NCBI GenBank assembly: GCA_026988015.1
Contig: JALSMA010000077.1
Coordinates: forward strand, 20,333 to 84,332
DNA length: 64,000 nucleotides
Origin: Desulfobulbaceae bacterium
Lineage (GTDB): Bacteria > Desulfobacterota > Desulfobulbia > Desulfobulbales > Desulfocapsaceae
Direction: 5' to 3'
The notes under the pieces were generated by a model. That model worked only from the letters and a program-made list of their open reading frames with translations, did no database searches and had not been told where the DNA came from. The stretch's first letter is position 1, and each line of letters starts with the position of its first letter. The position numbers were made by a program, and so were the translations under genes. Of this stretch, positions 20,021 through 30,245 are shown piece after piece.

Positions 20021-20135
20021 TCATGGTAAGCGCTCCATGAACAGCCTGCTGCACGCGCTTAATCCCCCAGATATACAGGGGGTATTTTATCCGGTGCCTC
20101 AATCACGCACAGCAGGGCGCCCCTGAAACGCTTAC
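20021..20135. repeat. Large nested imperfect palindrome
   Basis: gtaagcg/cgcttac (20026-20032/20129-20135), cctgctg/cagcagg (20045-20051/20110-20116), ccccc/ggggg (20064-20068/20078-20082). Confidence 0.65.
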
Positions 20136-20250
20136 ATCCAAGATGTTATAAAGTCAAGGGTGTGGTTAATGGGGCGCATACAATTCATGCGCATTCAATG
20201 ATGATGCAGCCTGTTTTTTTTAACGCGTTGCTTATTGGTACATTGCAACA

Positions 20251-20952
20251 TTATTCCAGACTCGATTTTCTGTTTTTCAATAAGATTCTTCTGATCCCCT
20301 CATGGGAGAACCTCAAGCCATGCTGATCCTTCATCTTTTTTGCAATGTCCCGATAGGACCAGCGATCTTCCTTGAGACCAACCATCTCAGCAATGATTGT
20401 CTGCTGCTTGTTATTCAGACACAGCCTGCCATCACCTGAGACTTGGAAACCATATGGCACGGGCCCGCCAAGATACTTCCCTTCCCTTTTACGCCGTGCC
20501 TTTCCTGCCTTAATTGCCGCTGAGTGCCCATTGTTATCTGCACCTGCGGATAAGGCTTCACAAAGTAGACGAACAAGGGGCGCAACACCCTGCGATACTG
20601 TTAATTTGCGCTCTGTCTCAAGGACCAGGTCGCCGTCCATATCTACACAGAACAGTGATACTTGTTTTTCTCTGAGTTTATTCAGTAATGCAAGCCCCTT
20701 CCTTGGACTCCCTAGAACCCACATAGTCTTCATAACTATGATAACATCACCGCTGACGACATTCTCAAGCAGTCGTTTCCCCTCTTTTCGATCCATGAAG
20801 GCAGTACCTGCTGAAAAGGACTGCTCCACAAGAAGTTCATCACAGACCTTGCCAAGATTGCCTGCATATTCTTCAATTACCTTTTGCTGCTTTGCCAGAG
20901 AAACCAAACTGTCACGAGCCGTATCCAGAAAAACATACCCTATTGTGGTCAT
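20251..20952 (-). CDS. Serine recombinase-like protein, catalytic residues apparently missing
   Basis: MTTIGYVFLDTARDSLVSLAKQQKVIEEY...GDVIIVMKTMWVLGSPRKGLALLNKLREKQVSLFCVDMDGDL plus recombinase linker/HTH AAIKAGKARRKREGKYLGGPVPYGF. Confidence 0.75.
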   Translation of the reverse strand: MTTIGYVFLDTARDSLVSLAKQQKVIEEYAGNLGKVCDELLVEQSFSAGTAFMDRKEGKRLLENVVSGDVIIVMKTMWVLGSPRKGLALLNKLREKQVSLFCVDMDGDLVLETERKLTVSQGVAPLVRLLCEALSAGADNNGHSAAIKAGKARRKREGKYLGGPVPYGFQVSGDGRLCLNNKQQTIIAEMVGLKEDRWSYRDIAKKMKDQHGLRFSHEGIRRILLKNRKSSLE

Positions 20953-21103
20953 AGCAAAATCCTCAAAAAGTATATAACAACCTTGATAGACGTCTAAAAA
21001 GTTCAAAAACAGGATGGACTTGTATGAAACTCCATCTCCAAGTCACAAAAATTTCAAACTTTTCAGCAACTAAAATGAGTTTAAAACGTTTAGAAATTTA
21101 CAG

Positions 21104-21143
21104 TAACGAAGGAGATGAAGAGTTTTTTTACGACGCCATCAAT
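21104..21143 (-). repeat. Dispersed palindromic repeat, partial copy E (one terminus only)
   Basis: aacgaaggagatgaagagtttttttacgacgccatcaat matches the terminus of copy D. Confidence 0.7.
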
Positions 21144-21403
21144 CTTAACATCGACAAATCCGTCAACTTATCCAATCAAACATGACACCATGACAACCAT
21201 ACTACGTTCAAAGTAGTCACCTTGACAAGTATTCTTTTGTTATATGACATTTTTTCCCGAAACGAGATGAAAGCAGGATCTTCTTTTTTTTCTTCTTGAT
21301 ACATGATATAATAAATAGTTTATTTCATCCTGTGACAACAGGTTCAATGGTTTATCTCTTTCGGGGGTTAGGCTTTAAATTGCAGCACCTATAATTAATT
21401 AAC

Positions 21404-24400
21404 ATGCCAGACCCTAGCAGCGAATTACTCCAGCATTACAACAAACTTTCTTCATTTGAGCAGACTCTTCTCCAATTTCAATCAATTGTTTACGAACCTG
21501 CTCATACCACCTTGATCGTCAACTGCCTGCGTAAGCTTGACATTCGCAGCCCCAGAGGCAATCGGCCAACAGCAGCCAACCTAAATCATTATTTCGCTAA
21601 ATTCCAGGAGGTTGGCCTGCTCACAGATGAGCGACAATGCCCTCCTGCTCTGGTGGAAAAACTCAGTCGGATTGCAGTTGAAGAAGGCACATTTCCTACC
21701 TATGCCAAGGTTATCCGCAAAGAGGCACCCGTTTCCTACTATTACGGCAAATGGACTACCCGGTGCTGGCGCGCCATGCGCGAAATCCGCATCGGTATTT
21801 ACACCCAGAATTTCGACATCATCGACGATGCCCTCGAATTTATCTCTGGCCAGTGTCGCGATATTCTCTCTCCGTTGCCACCCACTGTCCAAATCACAAC
21901 CAATCCCTTTGATCCCGTCTGGTTCAGGAGCCTCGCCCCTTCATTTCAGTTTTTCCTGCTCGACACTATTCTTCGCTACGAACTTGCAACCCTGAACTCC
22001 TATCCAGAGATACTTACCTACCTGCAGGAAGAGACAGGCATAGAAGACTTAAGTTCTGATGAAAAACTACCCTTTCAGCGAATCCTGTTCAGTCAATACC
22101 TTTTCAGAGGCCGCCTTGCGGATGCAAAACAACTGGTGGAGCAGAACAGTGAAAGTTTTATTGGAACAGGTGCTGCAGGTACCCTGGCCTTCCTCTCCGG
22201 AAATGCCGAACTCAGCACCAAACTCTTCAATAACGACCTTGACTTCCTTCGAGATTTGACTGGAAGTGAAAAGGCCGCATTTTTTGGTCCGAATGGACTT
22301 TTCCATGCCCTTGCATGCCTTCAACTTGATCAGTCAGATCAGGAACAGAACGTTGCCAACCAGATAGCCATAGCGTTGTCACTCTTTACTGAGAGTACTG
22401 AAGAGACAGCATACCAGGTACTTGCAACATTCCTGCAAGTCCGAAACAACACCGCCCTCCCCGGAGAAGAGTTCAGCTTTCACAAAGATGAGGATGCTCA
22501 CAGTCTAACTATCCTATTCACTGCCCTCTCCCAGTACTGGCTCAACTCGAGTCTGCAGCCCGAAGTACGACGTCGCGTTGAAGAATTACTGCAGCAGGCT
22601 CTGGATAATGACTTTGATTTTTTCACGTTAAACCTTGCTGCCATCCTTGGTGGATCTGGACATGACAAGGAAAAAAATGAAGATCTGGTCAGTCGACTTT
22701 CTGCTGCAACAGGCCTCAGCCCGTTAATTAACATTCTACAATCAGAAGAGCCTTGGAAACGAAACCTCCAGGCCCTCATCCAAGTCACCGCTTCCCCGCA
22801 GGAACCTGGTAATTCCCAGCACGAGCGGCTTATCTGGATGATTGATTTCTCCAACGGGAAGATGCAGATCAATCCCAAAGAACAGAAGCGTACTTCCACT
22901 GGAAACTGGAGTAAGGGACGCCCGATATCACTTTCCCGCCTCTACTCTGGGAAGTTACCCTATCTAACGGTTCAGGATCGGAAAATTGCGGCCTGTATCC
23001 AGAAGCAGATTAACCCTGAGACTCACGGAATCAGCTACCACTTTGAGATGGATAAATCGCTGTTGGCAATGATTAACCACCCCTTGCTCTTCTTTGCCAA
23101 ATCACCAGGAACTCCAGTTGAATTTGTCAGCGGCGAACCGGAGCTCCTTGTAGAAGAGCGCGGTTCGCAGCTCCATATCTGTTTTGCCCAGGAAGTGACA
23201 GACGATAACATTACCCTCTTCCAGGAAACGCCAACTCGCTACAAAATCATTGAAATAAATGATAACCACCGCAGAATTGCCCAGATAACAGGAAAAAACG
23301 GCCTCATTGTGCCCATTGATGCCAGTGAGCAGGTCTTGACTGCCATCGGCAATATTTCTTCTTTTATGACCGTCCATTCGGCCATTGCAGCTGAAATACA
23401 ACCAGGTGCTGTAACCAACATTGAGCAGGTTGAAGCAGACCCCACCATTTACATGCATCTGCTTCCCTATGGAACGGGATTCAGACTCGAGATGTTTGTA
23501 AAACCGTTTGTAAATGGAGGACATTATCTCAAACCAGGACAGGGCGTCGAAAATATAATTGCAGAGGTAAAGGGAAAAAGACTGCAGACCAAACGGGACC
23601 TTGGCCTTGAAGAACAGATGGCCCGCGAGGTTGAGGAATCCTGTCCCATTCTCGACCTAGCCATTGACCTGGAGCAGGAAAATGACAGAGAATGGCACCT
23701 TCAGAACCCTGATGACTGCCTTCAGGCCCTGCAGGAGCTCCAGGCAATCCAAGATCAGGTAGTCATTGAATGGCCTGAAGGTGAAAAACTCAACATCACC
23801 CACCAGGCATCTCTGAAAAATCTCAACCTCAAAGTGAGGACCAATCAGCAGAACTGGTTTTCCCTTTCCGGCGAGCTGAAACTTGATCAGGATACGGTCA
23901 TCGACCTCAGGGAACTTCTAGCCAAGGTCAAAACTGCACACGGCCATTTCATTCAGATAAAAGAAGGCCAGTTCCTTGCATTGACACAGGAATTCAAGAA
24001 AAAACTCGAAGAAATCAATCTCTACTCAGAGGGCATGAGCGACGACCAGAATGGAGATCTCCTCATCCATCACCTGGCAGCCATTCCCCTTGAAAAACTC
24101 GTTAATCAAGCAAAGGCAGAGGTTGATGATGGCTGGCGTGACCAGATCAAGCGTATCCATGAAAGCCAGTCCTTCACGCCGCAGCTGCCATCAACGTTCC
24201 GGGCTGAACTACGCGACTACCAGGTTGAAGGTTACAACTGGCTTTCTCGCCTGGCTCACTGGGGAGTAGGCGGCTGCCTTGCCGATGACATGGGACTTGG
24301 AAAAACCGTTCAGGCACTCGCGGCGATTTTATCCCTGGCCACAGACGGTCCCTCTCTTGTGGTAGCTCCCACATCAGTCTCAAACAACTGGCAATCAGAG

Positions 24401-25576
24401 GCAAACCGGTTTACCCCCACCCTGAATATTAAAACACTCGCCGGCAAAGACAGGGAGAATACCATAGCAGAACTTGGTAAATTTGACTTGCTAATTACTA
24501 CCTACACGCTACTGCAGCAGGAAAATGATCTTCTCTCTGCCGTGAAATGGCAAACCATAATACTCGACGAAGCTCAGGCCATAAAAAATGCCGCCACCAA
24601 ACGCTCCAAGGCAGCGATGGCCCTGCAGGCCCGTTTCAAGCTGATAACAACAGGCACCCCGGTTGAAAACCATCTTGGTGAACTATGGAACCTTTTTCAC
24701 TTTATTGTGCCGGGACTCCTTGGTAACCTCAACCGCTTCAACGAACGATTTGCCGTCCCCATTGAACGTTACCATAATCGTGATGCCAGGCTGAAATTAA
24801 AGAAACTGATCCGACCCTTTATCCTGCGTCGCATCAAGTCCCAGGTACTCGAAGAACTGCCGCCACGGACAGAGATAACCCTGGACGTTGAGATGAGTGA
24901 AGAGGAGAAGCATTTTTACGAGGCACTTCGGCAGAACGCCCTTGAAGTCCTGGAAAACAATAGGGAGAAAAAGGCCCGACATCTCCAGATCCTCACCGAA
25001 ATCATGAAACTCCGCCAGGCTTGTTGCAACCCACGTCTTATCAATGCGGACACCAACATCGGCAGCGCAAAGCTTAAAGTATTTTCCTCAGTGATTGAAG
25101 AACTGCTCAATGGCGGACATAAAGCCCTGATATTCAGCCAGTTTATTGGCCACCTTGCCATCCTCAGGGAACACTTAGACTCCCAGGGGATCAACTATCG
25201 CTACCTCGACGGATCAACCAGCACTGCACGTCGTAAAAATGAGGTTGATCGCTTCCAGGCCGGCGAAGGCGAACTCTTCCTTATCAGCCTCAAAGCTGGT
25301 GGCCTTGGCCTCAATCTCACCGCAGCAGACTATGTAATTCACATGGATCCGTGGTGGAACCCCGCAGTTGAAGACCAGGCATCAGACCGGGCTCATAGAA
25401 TCGGTCAGACACGGCCAGTAACGATTTACAGGCTGGTATGCAAAAATACCATTGAGGAGAAAATCGTGAAACTGCATCAGGAAAAACGTGACCTTGCCGG
25501 AAGCCTACTGGAGGGGTCGGATATGAGCGCCAAGATGAGCAGCGAGGATCTGCTGGATCTTATTCGAGGTCTGTAG
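21404..25576 (+). CDS. SNF2/Rad54-family helicase with long N-terminal region
   Basis: ADDMGLGKTVQALA, DEAQAIKN, TGTPVENHLGELW, LISLKAGGLGLNLTAADYVIHMDPWWNPAVEDQASDRAHRIGQ. Confidence 0.95.
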   Translation: MPDPSSELLQHYNKLSSFEQTLLQFQSIVYEPAHTTLIVNCLRKLDIRSPRGNRPTAANLNHYFAKFQEVGLLTDERQCPPALVEKLSRIAVEEGTFPTYAKVIRKEAPVSYYYGKWTTRCWRAMREIRIGIYTQNFDIIDDALEFISGQCRDILSPLPPTVQITTNPFDPVWFRSLAPSFQFFLLDTILRYELATLNSYPEILTYLQEETGIEDLSSDEKLPFQRILFSQYLFRGRLADAKQLVEQNSESFIGTGAAGTLAFLSGNAELSTKLFNNDLDFLRDLTGSEKAAFFGPNGLFHALACLQLDQSDQEQNVANQIAIALSLFTESTEETAYQVLATFLQVRNNTALPGEEFSFHKDEDAHSLTILFTALSQYWLNSSLQPEVRRRVEELLQQALDNDFDFFTLNLAAILGGSGHDKEKNEDLVSRLSAATGLSPLINILQSEEPWKRNLQALIQVTASPQEPGNSQHERLIWMIDFSNGKMQINPKEQKRTSTGNWSKGRPISLSRLYSGKLPYLTVQDRKIAACIQKQINPETHGISYHFEMDKSLLAMINHPLLFFAKSPGTPVEFVSGEPELLVEERGSQLHICFAQEVTDDNITLFQETPTRYKIIEINDNHRRIAQITGKNGLIVPIDASEQVLTAIGNISSFMTVHSAIAAEIQPGAVTNIEQVEADPTIYMHLLPYGTGFRLEMFVKPFVNGGHYLKPGQGVENIIAEVKGKRLQTKRDLGLEEQMAREVEESCPILDLAIDLEQENDREWHLQNPDDCLQALQELQAIQDQVVIEWPEGEKLNITHQASLKNLNLKVRTNQQNWFSLSGELKLDQDTVIDLRELLAKVKTAHGHFIQIKEGQFLALTQEFKKKLEEINLYSEGMSDDQNGDLLIHHLAAIPLEKLVNQAKAEVDDGWRDQIKRIHESQSFTPQLPSTFRAELRDYQVEGYNWLSRLAHWGVGGCLADDMGLGKTVQALAAILSLATDGPSLVVAPTSVSNNWQSEANRFTPTLNIKTLAGKDRENTIAELGKFDLLITTYTLLQQENDLLSAVKWQTIILDEAQAIKNAATKRSKAAMALQARFKLITTGTPVENHLGELWNLFHFIVPGLLGNLNRFNERFAVPIERYHNRDARLKLKKLIRPFILRRIKSQVLEELPPRTEITLDVEMSEEEKHFYEALRQNALEVLENNREKKARHLQILTEIMKLRQACCNPRLINADTNIGSAKLKVFSSVIEELLNGGHKALIFSQFIGHLAILREHLDSQGINYRYLDGSTSTARRKNEVDRFQAGEGELFLISLKAGGLGLNLTAADYVIHMDPWWNPAVEDQASDRAHRIGQTRPVTIYRLVCKNTIEEKIVKLHQEKRDLAGSLLEGSDMSAKMSSEDLLDLIRGL

Positions 25577-25586
25577 CAACAAACAA

Positions 25587-25627
25587 AAACAGTTCAGAAA
25601 CTGCCTGGCAGGTGCTGAACCGTTTTA
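25587..25627 (+). terminator. Possible terminator after SNF2 helicase gene
   Basis: aaaaacagttcag...ctgaaccgtttta stem-loop 10 nt past the stop. Confidence 0.45.
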
Positions 25628-25775
25628 TGTGATTTTGCAGGAATTCTGGAATCCGTAAGCGTCCGATGGTGGGCCTTATCAAGTAGACGCCCCACAGGAA
25701 AACTGGTGAATCCCCTGCCGTTTTTTATTATTTGTGGACGACAAATTGATCCGCCGAACAGTATCGCCGAATCTG

Positions 25776-27326
25776 TTACGGATGCATATTTGAGTAATAC
25801 TCTACTATTTCATGGACCAGATCAGGGATAGTATGACTTCCAGGCTGAATATCTACCTCTAGCCCGTTATCAGTCACGGTCTTTGCCGTAATTGGTCCAA
25901 TTGTAGCAATTGTTACTTCGTGCATCAATCGCTTCAGTTCCGAATCGCTACCAGCATCCACCATAGAGAGGAAATTTCTCACAGTGGAGGAACTGGTGAA
26001 AGTAACCATATCGACCTTTCCAGACTCAAGCTCTTCACGGAGTTGTTCCCGTTTTCCCTCAGGGGACACATTTTTATAGACAGGCGCTACGGTAACCTGA
26101 GCACCGGCACCTCTCAGCGTTTCTGGAAGAATCTCACGCGCCTTTTCGGCTCGTGGAATAAGAACATTACGCCCCTCCACTCCTTGGTCAAGCAGCGTCT
26201 CAGCCAACCCCTCACCAGTAAACACAGCAGGGAGCAGATCTGCTCGGACTCCATACTCAAGAAGAAGATCGGCAGTGGCCTTGCCAACAGCGGCAATCCC
26301 TGGTCCCTTCATACTCCTAGCATCCATCCCCTTGGTGTAGAGGCGTTCGAAGAAGTATTTCACTCCATTTAAAGACGTAAAAAGTATCCAATGATATTCT
26401 TCAAGGCGCTCAAGCTCTTCATCAAGAACCTCATAGGACTCAACTGGCTCAATCTTTATTGTGGAAAATTCCAAGCAGTTACCACCATTTTCCTCCAGTC
26501 CCGCCATGAGATCCGAGGCCTGTTCTCTGGTTCTGGTCACCACAATCCGTTTGCCAAAAAGAGGCCGTTTTTCAAACCAGTTAATTGCATCCCGGAGTTT
26601 TACAACTTCACCGACAATGATCAGGGCCGGCGGCTTAATTCCGGATTCACGTACAATGTCAGTGATGGTTTCAAGGGTTCCCACAACTGAGCGCTGTTCA
26701 GGGGTTGATGCCCAGCGGACTACAGCAACCGGGGTCTTGGGGTCACGCCCGTGGGCTACCAAATTTTTCACTATAATGGGGAGATTTTTGATCCCCATAT
26801 AAACAACCAGGGTACCGGCACCAGTAGCAATCTTTGCCCAGTCAATATTGGAATCCGGTTTTGTGGGATCCTCATGACCGGTGAGAAAAGCAACAGAGGC
26901 AGTATATTCTCGATGGGTAATGGGAATACCGGCATACGTTGCAGCTGCAGTCGCTGAAGTGACACCGGGAACCACCTCAAAATCTACCCCGGACTTTGAG
27001 AGTACCTCAACCTCTTCTCCACCGCGGCCGAATATAAAAGGATCCCCCCCCTTTAAACGAACAACGTTTTTCCCGGTCTTCGCCCAGTCAACCAGCATCT
27101 GATTAATCTCTTCCTGGGTATGGGTATGCTTCACTCCACCTTTTTTCCCGGCATAGATCAGCTCAGCATCTTGAGGTACATGCTTCAGTAGTTTAGGGCT
27201 AGCAAGATAGTCATACACCACTACCTCTGCACGCTCGAGAAGAAACTTCCCTCTGACAGTGATAAGACCCGGGTCACCCGGCCCTGCACCTACCAGGTAA
27301 ACTTTACCATTTCTTTTTTTACTCAT
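25776..27326 (-). CDS. Uroporphyrinogen-III C-methyltransferase/uroporphyrinogen-III synthase fusion (CobA-HemD)
   Basis: VYLVGAGPGDPGLITVRG...RLKGGDPFIFGRGGEE...VVPGVTSATAAATYAGIPITHR, then HemD-like LFGKRIVVTRTREQASDLMAGLEENGG...VTFTSSSTVRNF. Confidence 0.95.
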   Translation of the reverse strand: MSKKRNGKVYLVGAGPGDPGLITVRGKFLLERAEVVVYDYLASPKLLKHVPQDAELIYAGKKGGVKHTHTQEEINQMLVDWAKTGKNVVRLKGGDPFIFGRGGEEVEVLSKSGVDFEVVPGVTSATAAATYAGIPITHREYTASVAFLTGHEDPTKPDSNIDWAKIATGAGTLVVYMGIKNLPIIVKNLVAHGRDPKTPVAVVRWASTPEQRSVVGTLETITDIVRESGIKPPALIIVGEVVKLRDAINWFEKRPLFGKRIVVTRTREQASDLMAGLEENGGNCLEFSTIKIEPVESYEVLDEELERLEEYHWILFTSLNGVKYFFERLYTKGMDARSMKGPGIAAVGKATADLLLEYGVRADLLPAVFTGEGLAETLLDQGVEGRNVLIPRAEKAREILPETLRGAGAQVTVAPVYKNVSPEGKREQLREELESGKVDMVTFTSSSTVRNFLSMVDAGSDSELKRLMHEVTIATIGPITAKTVTDNGLEVDIQPGSHTIPDLVHEIVEYYSNMHP

Positions 27327-27460
27327 AATATTCTCAACAGAGACAACAAATGTCTCTTTTATATAAAATTACAATCCATCTAATCAGCTTATTCCTGAGA
27401 GAGCATAATACTCATAAGAGAAGTATCGCACTTTAAGTGCTCACCTAAACTCTGCCTTTT

Positions 27461-28438
27461 CTAGCAGCTTTCGATCAATTCATCAAGTAGTGATGCTGCC
27501 AGGAGAGGGATCATCAACTCATGATGCCCGATTATATTGTAGCCACGACCACCTGTTGCAGTGGGCCTGTTCACCACATTGGTGAGGGTTCGATAGTGTT
27601 TCATAAAATCAAAGTTGGCGGTAGTAAAATCATCCACTCGATGCCCCAGATTCCTCACCAGAGTCAGCGCTTTCAAAAAGACCTCAGGCAGTAATACAGC
27701 AGAACCCACATTAAGATAAGCCCCTCCCTGCAAACCTGAAACTTCCGAACAGAATAGACGGAAATCATGATGCGATGTTTTTCCTATATCAGCACCGGAT
27801 GCAGATGGATGAATATGGATAATATCAGTACCCATGGCCACGTGTACTGTCGCAGGAATCCCAAGTCTTGCGGCAGTTGCAAGCAGGCTCTGGTCGTTAT
27901 GCGGGAAATCACGGGTAAGCAGATATTCTCCGACTGCCTGCCCCATCCCCATCTCCTCCCTGGCACCAAGAGAAATCGCACCGTTGAGCACCTCTCCGGT
28001 TTCTTTAGCAGCACCAAAGGCACCATCACCCAGGACATCACCGACCTCCTCTGAAGTTGAGCCGGACATAGCAATTTCAGCATCGTGAATAATGCAGGCA
28101 CCGTTCATGGCAAGCCCGGTGATAATGGAACGTTCCATGAGGTCAATGAGTATGGGATTCAATCCCACTTTAATGACATGAGCACCCATCCCCACAATTA
28201 TGGGTCTGCCAGCACGGTGAGCCTTGGCAAGACGGTGTATCAGTTCCGGAAAATCAAGACCAAGAAGCTGATCAGGTAGTGATTTAACAAAACTCCTCAG
28301 TGTTGATCCCTCTTTAAGAGGTGTTGCAAAATTATCAACATTCACCTTGGAATAACGATCATGGAGAGAATAGGTTTTAAGACCATCAAACTGCAGGGGT
28401 TTATTCTTCACCAAAGATCTCCCTTTCAACGAGTTCAC
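27461..28438 (-). CDS. Conserved hypothetical protein, perhaps deoxyhypusine-synthase-like fold
   Basis: Long intact ORF, GAHVIKVGLNPILIDLMERSIITGLAMNGACIIHDAEIAMSGSTSEEVGD. Overlaps gmhA; a GTG at 28411 is an alternative start. Confidence 0.6.
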   Translation of the reverse strand: MNSLKGRSLVKNKPLQFDGLKTYSLHDRYSKVNVDNFATPLKEGSTLRSFVKSLPDQLLGLDFPELIHRLAKAHRAGRPIIVGMGAHVIKVGLNPILIDLMERSIITGLAMNGACIIHDAEIAMSGSTSEEVGDVLGDGAFGAAKETGEVLNGAISLGAREEMGMGQAVGEYLLTRDFPHNDQSLLATAARLGIPATVHVAMGTDIIHIHPSASGADIGKTSHHDFRLFCSEVSGLQGGAYLNVGSAVLLPEVFLKALTLVRNLGHRVDDFTTANFDFMKHYRTLTNVVNRPTATGGRGYNIIGHHELMIPLLAASLLDELIESC

Positions 28439-28985
28439 AGAGCAGATGTTCTATCCAGATGTGCACCTCCTGAATATGCTGGGTTTTTACAGTTGGAACA
28501 TTTAAAGTAATATCAGCGATACGCCCAAGATCGCCGCCATCTCCTTCCAGTCCCCCTGTAAGTACCGCAGTTCGCATCCCTATTTCTTTTGCAACCTCAA
28601 TCCCCTTAATAACATTGACGGAACCACCGGATGTCGATATTCCCAGTGCAAGATCCTCTTCCCGACCAAGTGCCTGCACCTGTTTGGAAAATATTTCATC
28701 AAAAGAGAAGTCATTACCCACGGAAGTGATAATTGAGGCATCAGTGGTCAGAGCAATGGCTGCCAGCGGCCTTCGGTTAATCAGAAACCGGTTCACGAAT
28801 TCTGCAGCCATATGCTGGGCGTCAGCAGCACTGCCACCGTTACCGAATATCAAGATCTTCCCACCCTGACGCAGAGTCATAACCATCAGACAGGCCAGCT
28901 CAACGAGCCCTTTACGAGACTCCTTCACAAAAGCCTCTTTGGCGATCACTGAATTAATCAGTGCTTCAGAAACAATCTGTTCCAT
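28401..28985 (-). CDS. gmhA: SIS-domain phosphoheptose isomerase
   Basis: GGKILIFGNGGSAADAQHMAAEFVNRFLINRRPLAAIALTTD...GISTSGGSVNVIKGIEVAKE. Confidence 0.92.
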   Translation of the reverse strand: MEQIVSEALINSVIAKEAFVKESRKGLVELACLMVMTLRQGGKILIFGNGGSAADAQHMAAEFVNRFLINRRPLAAIALTTDASIITSVGNDFSFDEIFSKQVQALGREEDLALGISTSGGSVNVIKGIEVAKEIGMRTAVLTGGLEGDGGDLGRIADITLNVPTVKTQHIQEVHIWIEHLLCELVEREIFGEE

Positions 28986-29074
28986 AAAATTAGTTCCATA
29001 AAATCAGTAAAAGGTGAAAACTGCACATTATCCACCTCAATATGTAGAATATCCTGACCAAAAAAGCAAAAAAA

Positions 29075-29109
29075 ATGGGCATCCCGCTAGATAGTGCGGT
29101 AATGCCCAC
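29075..29109 (-). terminator. Rho-independent terminator of adk
   Basis: atgggcat...atgcccac arms; A-run on + (29068-29074) gives a U-run on minus. Confidence 0.8.
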
Positions 29110-29154
29110 ATGGAAAAAGATTGTCAAAATGACACCTTATCCAAACATTAGAAA

Positions 29155-29832
29155 TCAGTCCAGTTCTGCAAGAATTGCTGCTGTTACATCCTTGATTGGC
29201 ATGGAACCATCGACAGAAATCACCTTGCTGTCTGTATTTTTAAAATAATTTACAGCGGCCATGGTACCGGTCTTGGTGTCATAATAGATGTCATGACGCT
29301 TATTGATAGCATCCTCGTCCTGATCGTCGGCACGGGCACTAAGTTCCCCACCACATACGCGACACACCAGTTTGCCATCTTTTTCCACAGGCTTAATGGC
29401 ATCAAAGGCAATGTGATTTGGATGGTTGTTATCATTGGCACAGAGACGGCGCCCCATAATACGCTCCTTTGCAATCTCACGATCAAGGAGAATTTCCATC
29501 ACATAGTCAATCTTCATTCCAGCCTCTTTCAGTGCGCTGTCCAAGGCCTCTGCCTGAGCAAGAGAACGAGGAAAACCATCAAGCAACCAACCTTTTTCCT
29601 TGGATTTAGCTAAAGTCTCAAGAACCATAGGTATGGTGATTTCATCGGGTACCAAATCGCCAGCCTCGATAAACGCCTTAGCCTTCATCCCAAGCTCCGT
29701 TCCACCTTTGATATGCTCACGAAAGATAGCTCCGGACTCAATGTGATTCATACCATACTTATCTTTTACAATAGCACCCTGAGTTCCTTTACCACTACCA
29801 TTTGGTCCAAATGCAAGAATGTTTACAGCCAT
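29155..29832 (-). CDS. adk: Adenylate kinase with Cys/His LID
   Basis: MAVNILAFGPNGSGKGTQGAIVKDKYGMNHIESGAIFREHI, GWLLDGFPRSLAQAEAL. Confidence 0.94.
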   Translation of the reverse strand: MAVNILAFGPNGSGKGTQGAIVKDKYGMNHIESGAIFREHIKGGTELGMKAKAFIEAGDLVPDEITIPMVLETLAKSKEKGWLLDGFPRSLAQAEALDSALKEAGMKIDYVMEILLDREIAKERIMGRRLCANDNNHPNHIAFDAIKPVEKDGKLVCRVCGGELSARADDQDEDAINKRHDIYYDTKTGTMAAVNYFKNTDSKVISVDGSMPIKDVTAAILAELD

Positions 29833-30073
29833 GTCGGTCTCCTTTTGGCAAAATATATATATATTCAGTACAGGCCTGAAAAAAACAGAACAACCCGCAC
29901 CAATTCGAACGCAGATGTGAATGAATACTCACTCAAGAAATTAAAATGAGGAATATAATCCAAAAACGAAATTGTATCTACTAAAATATCCGTACTTAAC
30001 TTTTTGACTTTCAGTAGGAAAAAGAGTATTTTCCTGCAGCAGAAAGAGGTTTTCCAATATCATCTGATTAAAT

Positions 30074-30226
30074 TTGATGGCGTCGTAAAAACTCTTTACC
30101 TGCTTCGTTGCTGTGTTTTTTGTTTAATTGCGACGTACCCGAGTACGCCGAAATAAAAAAAACGTGCTTCGCAGCTGAAGTTTTTTGCTTAGTCATCGGT
30201 TATTTTAGCTTTTTACAAGCTTGTCA
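30074..30226 (+). repeat. Dispersed palindromic repeat, copy B
   Basis: ttgatggcgtcgtaaaaactctttacctgcttcgttgctg...gcgacgtacccgagtacgccgaaat...gctgaagttttttgcttagtcatc...cttgtca. Confidence 0.85.
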
Positions 30227-30245
30227 AATTTTACTACTAAATATT

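Noticed and set aside
25640-25730. Possible riboswitch-like stretch (ggtgggcc...ggtgaatcccctgccgtttttt)
   Set aside because: Resembles parts of a cobalamin riboswitch, but the element order does not fit and no gene lies downstream on that strand.
30108-30245. 46-aa N-terminal extension of homoserine dehydrogenase
   Set aside because: It translates the dispersed repeat copy B; the MKQIQVGLIGFG start is standard.
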